This document shows positions 4,853 through 10,741 of a DNA stretch of 10,741 nucleotides, one piece after another; position 1 is the first letter of the stretch, and each line of letters begins with the position of its first letter. Both the position numbers and the translations under genes were made by a program. The notes under the pieces were generated by a model, which was not told the DNA's origin, made no database searches, and worked only from the letters and a program-made list of their open reading frames with translations. The stretch comes from Halanaerobiaceae bacterium (lineage in GTDB: Bacteria; Bacillota; Halanaerobiia; Halanaerobiales; DTU029), in contig JAAYLO010000325.1 in assembly GCA_012521855.1 (NCBI GenBank), positions 1 to 10,741 on the forward strand. The letters are read 5' to 3'.

Positions 4853-7369
4853 TTAGAAAAGTTCCTTTATTTTGTCAATTATGGTTTTCTGGGCTTCCTT
4901 AACCTGATTTATCTTATTGGTAACCCTCTGAGTATCTGCATCAAGATTGATTTCCTGGTATATTTTCAGGGCATTTTCATAGTTTATCAGGGCATCTTCG
5001 TATTTTTTATTATTAAACTTAAAATCAGCTTCACTTTCAAACAACTGGGCTGTATTATATTTCTCCCTGTTTTCCGCATTTTTTATTTTCTCATCCATCT
5101 TCTGTATACCGTCTGTGATATTATTCTCAAGATATATGTTCCTGGCCTGCTTATAATTAAATATAGCTTCACTGTACTTTTTCTCCTCCAGCAGCATGTC
5201 CCCTGTTTTTTCATATCTATCCGCCTGTGTCCGGTATTTCCTTAGAGTTGTAGTGTTTATCAATTCTCTAATCCTGTTCTCTTCTTCATGAAATCCATTA
5301 TCTACAGCTATTTTACTGGCCTGGCGGTAGTTAAAAAGGGCTTCATCAAAATTGTTCTCTGTTAATTGAATATCTCCCTGCCTGATATATTTTTCTATCT
5401 CGTCCATATTTTTGCTTATATTAATATTGCGTATTTTTTCATCAATCTTTCCGGCTTCTTCAATCATATTAAGCTGGCTATATATAGCTTTGGCTTCTGT
5501 ATACTTCTGGTTGGCATCATTATAATTCTTCAGTTGTAGTGCCTCATCACCGCTTCTTGTCAGCATTACAGCCTGATTAATTCTCTCTTCTCTATCTTTC
5601 TCCAATTTGCTTTGTTCAATTTTCTGGAGTTTTTGTTCAACCTGTGTTGCCCGATCAGTTAATTCCAGTTCCTGGTATATGCTCCTGGCCTGTGAATATT
5701 TCAAATTGGCCTGGGTCATTTCCACAAGGAAATAAAGAGTATCTCCCTCTTTTTCCAGAGCTTCTGCCATCTGTAGTTTCTCATTGAATATTATACTTGC
5801 TTTCATTTCATCTACTTTCTTCATTTTTCCGTCAATTACAGCAACTCTATCTGACATATTCAGTTCTGTATAGATGACCTTTGCTTCTATATATTTGATT
5901 ACAGCCTCATCAAATTGCTGTAAGTTAAAGAATTCGTCTCCTGCAGTTTCTATCTTTCTCGCTGTCTCCAATTTGCTGTCAATGGTCATATGTGTATCAC
6001 ATTCACTTATTTTTTTCGACAATGCATTGTTTTTATCCAACAACTCATATGTAAGATAAATAGCCCCTGCTGCACTGTATTTCTCCCTGGCCAGGGCGTA
6101 GTTTTTGGCCTTCAGCAATTTGTCCCCTTCATTCTCATAATTGATTGCTTCTATCACTTTTCTGGTTTTATTTATATTCTTATCTATTTCATCGATATTG
6201 TAATTGTTCGATTTGAGATAATTTACCTTTGCTTCCTCGAAGCTCTGAAGGGCAGCCTGATAATTGGCACTATTGTAGTTTTTCAAACCTTCCTGCTCAT
6301 GTTTTTTCCCTTCCAGTATATATTCCACCATTGTAATCTTACTCTGGATTTTAGCAGCCTCATCTCTCTTGTCCAGTTCCAGGTAATTATCCCTTGAGAC
6401 TATATAGGCTGCCAGTGCTTCTTCGTATTTTCCCTCTTTATATAGCTCATCACCATTTACAACCTCTTTCTGTGTGGTGGTAATCTTCTGATCCATGAGC
6501 ATTCTGGCAGCTTTCTGGGCATTAATGGATTTTACCTTTTGATAAATACCAAATCCACCTGCCAGCATAAGAATAGGAATCAGGAAGACAGCTACTTTCT
6601 TGTACAAATTCTTTTTCTCTTCAACCTCTTTAAAGACCTTTTTTGTAAATATAGTTACAACTGTATAATTGGGAAGTTCGCTTTCAATATTATCCAGCAA
6701 ATCCTGCTCCAGATTCAGTACATAATCTCCCGGCTCTTCAGATTCTTTAAGGATATCTTCCAGTTTGTGATCATTTATATTACCCCAGTATCCTGGTGTA
6801 CAGGCTACAATCGTATCAGTATCACTTAGCTTTATTCTTTTACTGACCAATGGACTTATTCTTTTCTTCTGGCCCAGATATTTGGTGAGATTATTTTTCT
6901 CAATATGGTGGTTTAACTGTATTTCATCTATCTCTCCAGCATCAAGCATAATCTGTGCTACACTATGATCTTTACTCTTCAAACTGATCTTGTCTTTATG
7001 AAGATGATATAAACGTATATTCCCGGCACTGGCATAGACGATGGAGCTATAATCACTTACCACTACCAGTACTGAAGCATGTAATTTGACTACCCTGCTT
7101 TCATTCAGCAATGCTTTATGGGCATTTTTAATGTATTTTTTTATTGCTCTTCTTTTAATAGACGGTTTTTCCGTAAAGTCATTTATTATACTGCCTACTA
7201 CTATCTCAGAACTTAATTTATCAGTAGCAGTGTCAAGCCCTTTAGCTATTACCCAGCAGGCCAGATCATCAAGTTCTACAAAAGCAAAGAAATCCCTGTT
7301 TTCCTTAAAATCACCTGCATTAGTAACAAACTCAGTAATAAAATCACTATTGTCTCTTCTCACATTCAT
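4853..7369 (-). CDS. Membrane-anchored PP2C-like pseudophosphatase with TPR-like repeats
   Basis: An 838-residue three-part protein. Residues 1-245 follow the PP2C fold (FKENRDFFAF, KDHSVAQIM, LTKYLG, IVACTPGYW, YTVVTIF), but the metal-binding aspartates are replaced: the DGMGG block reads AKGLDT, GDSR reads AGNIR, SDGL reads TPGYW and the final DN reads NY. Catalysis is therefore unlikely. Residues 259-276 form one hydrophobic helix (VAVFLIPILMLAGGFGIY). From about 303 to 835 there are roughly nine TPR-like repeats of 54-65 residues, each built on GD-x-L then a YxxAxxxYxxAxxIY pattern (repeat glycines near 306, 361, 415, 477, 542, 607, 665, 723; the last near 780). The likely layout is an N-terminal domain inside and repeats outside, but positive charge flanks both sides of the helix, so orientation is inferred. 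The start is uncertain: ATG at 7369 is only 2 bases from GAGGGG, while GTG at 7363 sits at normal spacing. Confidence 0.88.
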   Translation of the reverse strand: MNVRRDNSDFITEFVTNAGDFKENRDFFAFVELDDLACWVIAKGLDTATDKLSSEIVVGSIINDFTEKPSIKRRAIKKYIKNAHKALLNESRVVKLHASVLVVVSDYSSIVYASAGNIRLYHLHKDKISLKSKDHSVAQIMLDAGEIDEIQLNHHIEKNNLTKYLGQKKRISPLVSKRIKLSDTDTIVACTPGYWGNINDHKLEDILKESEEPGDYVLNLEQDLLDNIESELPNYTVVTIFTKKVFKEVEEKKNLYKKVAVFLIPILMLAGGFGIYQKVKSINAQKAARMLMDQKITTTQKEVVNGDELYKEGKYEEALAAYIVSRDNYLELDKRDEAAKIQSKITMVEYILEGKKHEQEGLKNYNSANYQAALQSFEEAKVNYLKSNNYNIDEIDKNINKTRKVIEAINYENEGDKLLKAKNYALAREKYSAAGAIYLTYELLDKNNALSKKISECDTHMTIDSKLETARKIETAGDEFFNLQQFDEAVIKYIEAKVIYTELNMSDRVAVIDGKMKKVDEMKASIIFNEKLQMAEALEKEGDTLYFLVEMTQANLKYSQARSIYQELELTDRATQVEQKLQKIEQSKLEKDREERINQAVMLTRSGDEALQLKNYNDANQKYTEAKAIYSQLNMIEEAGKIDEKIRNINISKNMDEIEKYIRQGDIQLTENNFDEALFNYRQASKIAVDNGFHEEENRIRELINTTTLRKYRTQADRYEKTGDMLLEEKKYSEAIFNYKQARNIYLENNITDGIQKMDEKIKNAENREKYNTAQLFESEADFKFNNKKYEDALINYENALKIYQEINLDADTQRVTNKINQVKEAQKTIIDKIKELF

Positions 7370-7413
7370 CCCCTCACTTACTGTTCTTTATTTTTAATCG
7401 TCTTATCCCTTTA

Positions 7414-8265
7414 TCACTCCTTGACAAGTTTTTGACCGGGATCAGAAAACTTTATGATACCTCCATGGGCACATTTGACAGTACAGTTATCCATTAATGA
7501 CGCTTTGCCATTAATGAGAACTTCTTTTTTCCCATTTTTCCACTTTCCTGTCGGAATCGGTGTACAGGGTGGAGAATAACGCCTTTTACAGGTTGCAAAA
7601 GAAGGTATATTAACCATGGCTATACAATCATCAATTGTCGCCAATGGTTTTCCTTTAATGTAAATCCGGTTTAAACCGATTACCTTCAGTGTATTAAGTG
7701 CAGTTCCTTTATTGCACTGAAGTAATGCTCCATCAATAACAAAACTCCTGCTGTTTTTCCCGATATCGGGCATAGAATACTGGTCTTCTTTACTTATGTT
7801 TTCATTTTCTCTTCCTCCCGAACTGATATTATCTGCCTTTTCTACACTTCTATGATAATCCTGAAAAGTACTATCTCCTCCTGCATCTGAGCCTGATTTG
7901 TGTTCATTTTCCTTATCTGCTGCCTTTTCCCGCTTTTCATCTGGAAATACTATTTTCTCACCACCATAGATCCACAGAAAGCCTTCTTTAATTCTCTCTT
8001 CCTTTTCCAGCCATTCATTCTCTTCAAATCCCAAAACTTCATCTATAGGTGCTTCAATTTTCTCCTGACGGTCTATTATCTTATCTCCCTCCAGATAATA
8101 GCGGGGTTTGTCAGCTATCCAGAGGCCGTAATCCCCCTCCTGAAAACCTTCTATACACAATACTTCTGTTTTTCCTTCTTCTTTGTTATATGTTATATAT
8201 AGATTTCCCTGATCATCTTTGGCATATATATTTCCATCAACATCAATATACATCTTTTTTTTCAT
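7414..8265 (-). CDS. DUF4280 (PAAR-like) protein with a unique N-terminal domain
   Basis: A 283-residue protein. Residues about 175-283 match DUF4280, a PAAR-like family found on spike tips of type VI-like and extracellular contractile injection systems and at the front of polymorphic toxins. Visible features are FVIDGALLQCNKGT, the TIDDCI turn, FATCKRRYSPPC, W242, and C261/C265 with KCAHGGIIKF near the end, so the conserved cysteines C184, C226, C234, C261 and C265 are all present. Residues 1-108 form an unfamiliar beta-rich domain beginning with a doubled GN-[IL]-Y motif (DGNIYAK, QGNLYIT). Residues 110-172 are a charged, probably disordered linker. ATG at 8265 has GGAGG at 8273-8277, 7 bases away. 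It starts 18 bases after the LysM gene stop, so the two are co-expressed and may assemble together. No toxin domain follows the DUF4280 domain. Confidence 0.9.
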   Translation of the reverse strand: MKKKMYIDVDGNIYAKDDQGNLYITYNKEEGKTEVLCIEGFQEGDYGLWIADKPRYYLEGDKIIDRQEKIEAPIDEVLGFEENEWLEKEERIKEGFLWIYGGEKIVFPDEKREKAADKENEHKSGSDAGGDSTFQDYHRSVEKADNISSGGRENENISKEDQYSMPDIGKNSRSFVIDGALLQCNKGTALNTLKVIGLNRIYIKGKPLATIDDCIAMVNIPSFATCKRRYSPPCTPIPTGKWKNGKKEVLINGKASLMDNCTVKCAHGGIIKFSDPGQKLVKE

Positions 8266-8283
8266 ATTTATTCCTCCACTTTT

Positions 8284-10737
8284 TTATTCAGCCGGAATAT
8301 ATATTGTTGTACCTGCCTGTATTTTTTTTGCCTCTTCCTCTGTGAAATTACTTCCGTCTTCCTTTTCAAGGACAACCCATCTGCTTCCATCCCCGTTAAA
8401 ATATTCTGCAGCAATACCCCATAAGGTTTCATTTTCTTTTATAATATATTTCTTTCTTGTTTTTCCAGTCTCTATTTCAGTTATACCGGAGGCAGTCAAA
8501 TATTTACCATTTACTTTTATTTTCCCCTTGCCTTTATCAGTAATTTCAGTCATATCGACTTTCTCCAATCTGCTTTCTTTTTTCATGTTATTACTGGATC
8601 TGGAACCGGTCAAACTATCCCCTATTTCGGGAATATCAATTCCATAATCCAGATCAGCAAATTCTTTGATAGTTATACTATTCCACTTATCAAAGTCTTC
8701 ATTATCCTTTTCATTTCTATCAATATATCTATATTGAATCTTTAAATAAGGATATCTGGTAAATCGTGCCGGTAAAATAAAACCTCCATTCATATCATAA
8801 ATATATCTTAATTCCAGAGTCCTGCCATCATCAAAATTGAAAATTTCTTCATACTCATGTTGCTTTTGTACGTAATCTATAAAATTCTCCCATTCTGTTC
8901 TTCTTTTAAGATTTTTACCAATTTCTTTCCCATGTATTAAAATCTTGCTTTCTGGATTGCTTGATGCTTTGTCATAATGTTTTCTGCTATCAGTTCCGAC
9001 CCAGAATTCATAGAGCTTCCGGGTGCCAGCTGGCCTGTCCTCTGCATTGGCACTACCATATAGATAATCCCCGTTTGCTTTATATTTTTCATCGGGAAAC
9101 ATTACATCAGTAATCCTGGTATTGGATCTTCCTATCATATTTCTTAAAAAAATTGGATTACTGAATGGGTTTTTCTCTGCTCTGTATTCGGTATCCTCTG
9201 TACCGGTAATTAACGGTTCCACACTATCAAGATAGAAAATTATGTAATCTCCTTCAGGTGAGATTTCCAGTTTGTACAGATTGAAAAAACGTTTCTTCTG
9301 CTGTTCTTTGTTATATTCCCTGATTTCTTCTATTGACCTGAAATCCCCTATATATGACTGTCCTTCTTTTAATCTTCCTCTTTTTTGTTCAAGTAAAATT
9401 ATTCCCTTTTCTCTGGCTATTTCCTCAAGAGAAATTTTCTCTACATAATACAAATCATAATCAAGGGCTTTACCTGATTCACTGTCTGGCAAAAATATCG
9501 CATTTTTTGCCCGTAAAAATATCAAGCCAGCTTTTTCATATATTTCAGGAAGTTTTTCTTTTAATTTTTCTACATATTCCGTTTTTTCTTTCCCGTCATC
9601 AGTGGGATAATCTATAAATATTTTGCACTTCTCTTTTTTTTCATTTTTTTTCACTTTTTCCCCTTCATATATTATCAAAAAGAATTTCTCTCTTTTGGGA
9701 GTTTCCAATGATGCAGTATTTGATCTGTTTCCTTCCAGTTCTTTTATATATTCCTGAAGTTCTGCCTTCCCTTCTTCACAGCAGTAGGCAACAAGATCAG
9801 GTATATTATCTATTTGTGAACCACTATCATACATTTCTTTTAGCAATATGCTTATATCATCAATATCTCCGTGTAACCGGTTCAGGCCTGTAAACCCTGT
9901 TTCCCTTTCTTCAGTAAAGACAATCTTTTTTCTTAAGAAACTTAATTCTGCTGTTAGTATCCCCGCTTCAGTGATTTTTCTTGTAAAAAGTTTGCCAATT
10001 CCGTCATGTACTGCCATATTACTGAATACACCGGTAATATCTTTGTTTTCTGTATCCCTGCCTGTTACAGGCTTCTTTTTCCCTTCTAATTTTCCGAAAA
10101 ATACAATATTGCCCCAGTGAGTCCCTGCCTGTGTTACTACTAGCTTGCTTCCATATACCAGTCCAGGGCCGTCTATATTATCCTCCTTGACGACTTTAAT
10201 TCCATTATCACCAATATTCTTTATATTATAAACAGTATAGGCTTTTTCTGCCCCGAATATTTTGGTGATAAGACTATATCTGTCTGCCATTTTTTCTAAA
10301 AAATCCTTAAAAGCATCTCCCGGGATTTCCCCCAGATCCACCTTTATATCTCCGGCATCAGCCAGGGCATCCTTCAAAGCCTGGTCTATTTTTTTATAAT
10401 ACCCATTATATATTTCTTCAAAACTCTCTTCATAATCCTCATTTGCCAGCTTCCTTTTTCTTGATCTCATCTTATCCTTCCTGATATCCAGTAAATCCAT
10501 AATAAGCAGATCCAGTGGTTCAAAAATAATTTTATCTATTTTTTCACAGATAAGATCAGATACTGGTCCAGCAGCAAAAATCCAGAATAAACCTTCAATT
10601 GCTTTAAAAAGATCCATAACTTCTTTTCCTGCTGCCTTTGCAAATTTCTTTACTTTTTCTAAGAAATTATCCTTATCACTTATATCAGGTTTTGAAAACA
10701 GAACAGCCTCAAAGAGCAGGTATATACCCCTGGTCAT
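8284..10737 (-). CDS. Large LysM-terminated protein, possible injection cargo or baseplate part
   Basis: Open for 817 residues from ATG at 10737, only 4 bases from the window edge. No ribosome binding site can be seen, so the true start may lie outside. The only family I recognise is LysM at the C terminus (about 762-815: KYIIKENETLWGIAAEYF, then the closing GTTIYIPAE), a glycan-binding or tail-assembly module also found in phage and contractile-injection tube and baseplate proteins. Upstream are a hydrophobic region (about 45-84: GLFWIFAAGPVSDL, IIFEPLDLLIMDLL), mixed alpha/beta regions without known motifs, and a charged hinge around 705-755. There is no classic signal peptide. It precedes the DUF4280 gene by 18 bases, matching gene pairs in which a spike-tip protein is coupled to a cargo or adaptor. 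It could be a toxin, a structural subunit or an adaptor; the sequence does not decide. Confidence 0.75.
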   Translation of the reverse strand: MTRGIYLLFEAVLFSKPDISDKDNFLEKVKKFAKAAGKEVMDLFKAIEGLFWIFAAGPVSDLICEKIDKIIFEPLDLLIMDLLDIRKDKMRSRKRKLANEDYEESFEEIYNGYYKKIDQALKDALADAGDIKVDLGEIPGDAFKDFLEKMADRYSLITKIFGAEKAYTVYNIKNIGDNGIKVVKEDNIDGPGLVYGSKLVVTQAGTHWGNIVFFGKLEGKKKPVTGRDTENKDITGVFSNMAVHDGIGKLFTRKITEAGILTAELSFLRKKIVFTEERETGFTGLNRLHGDIDDISILLKEMYDSGSQIDNIPDLVAYCCEEGKAELQEYIKELEGNRSNTASLETPKREKFFLIIYEGEKVKKNEKKEKCKIFIDYPTDDGKEKTEYVEKLKEKLPEIYEKAGLIFLRAKNAIFLPDSESGKALDYDLYYVEKISLEEIAREKGIILLEQKRGRLKEGQSYIGDFRSIEEIREYNKEQQKKRFFNLYKLEISPEGDYIIFYLDSVEPLITGTEDTEYRAEKNPFSNPIFLRNMIGRSNTRITDVMFPDEKYKANGDYLYGSANAEDRPAGTRKLYEFWVGTDSRKHYDKASSNPESKILIHGKEIGKNLKRRTEWENFIDYVQKQHEYEEIFNFDDGRTLELRYIYDMNGGFILPARFTRYPYLKIQYRYIDRNEKDNEDFDKWNSITIKEFADLDYGIDIPEIGDSLTGSRSSNNMKKESRLEKVDMTEITDKGKGKIKVNGKYLTASGITEIETGKTRKKYIIKENETLWGIAAEYFNGDGSRWVVLEKEDGSNFTEEEAKKIQAGTTIYIPAE

Positions 10738-10741
10738 ACAC

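Noticed and set aside
5000..6460. DNA-level tandem repeat or CRISPR-like array.
   Set aside because: The periodicity is at protein level only (diverged TPR-like repeats); no repeated DNA unit of constant length was seen.
4787..7397. Several long + strand open frames antisense to the kinase and the PP2C/TPR gene.
   Set aside because: Their products are Phe/Ile/Leu-rich, as expected for complements of Lys/Glu-rich genes, and they lack start signals.

Overview
The window is AT-rich, densely coded bacterial DNA. GAGG-type ribosome binding sites, TTG and GTG starts, a class I hybrid-cluster protein with the N-terminal cysteine spacing usual in strict anaerobes, and a family 1 glycosidase relic all point to a low-GC anaerobic Bacillota (Clostridia or Halanaerobiales-like). 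The assignment is inferred from style and gene content, not from a marker gene.

Left part (1-1200), + strand: the last 25 codons of an unidentified gene, then four small tightly spaced or overlapping genes that I do not recognise. The second and third share an N-terminal block and look like tandem paralogues. The run ends at a strong hairpin that can terminate transcription from both sides. Middle part (1200-3850), - strand: a GH1 beta-glycosidase remnant that keeps its promoter-like -10, Shine-Dalgarno and first seven codons but has lost nearly all of the enzyme; a small cupin protein with incomplete metal ligands; and hcp, encoding hydroxylamine reductase/hybrid-cluster protein. The hcp upstream region has a TATAAT -10 with no -35 and a near-palindromic CRP/FNR-type site centred at -41.5, as expected for an activator-dependent promoter.

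Right part (3850-10741), - strand: one apparent operon, read right to left. It holds a large novel protein with a C-terminal LysM domain (upstream end possibly cut by the window), a PAAR-like DUF4280 protein with a unique N-terminal half, a membrane-anchored PP2C-like protein followed by about nine TPR-like repeats, a Ser/Thr protein kinase, and an intrinsic terminator. DUF4280 plus LysM is the vocabulary of contractile-injection spike and baseplate cargo, or of polymorphic toxin delivery. A kinase and PP2C pair is the vocabulary of type VI-style post-translational control. No sheath, tube or baseplate gene is visible here, so injection is inference.

The most unusual points are in this operon. 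The PP2C-like domain has replaced its metal-binding aspartates and looks like a pseudophosphatase wired through a membrane helix to a repeat domain. The partner kinase keeps its catalytic Lys, Glu, HRD and DFG residues but lacks the glycine-rich loop. Together they suggest an envelope-sensing kinase/pseudophosphatase module controlling a DUF4280/LysM apparatus.
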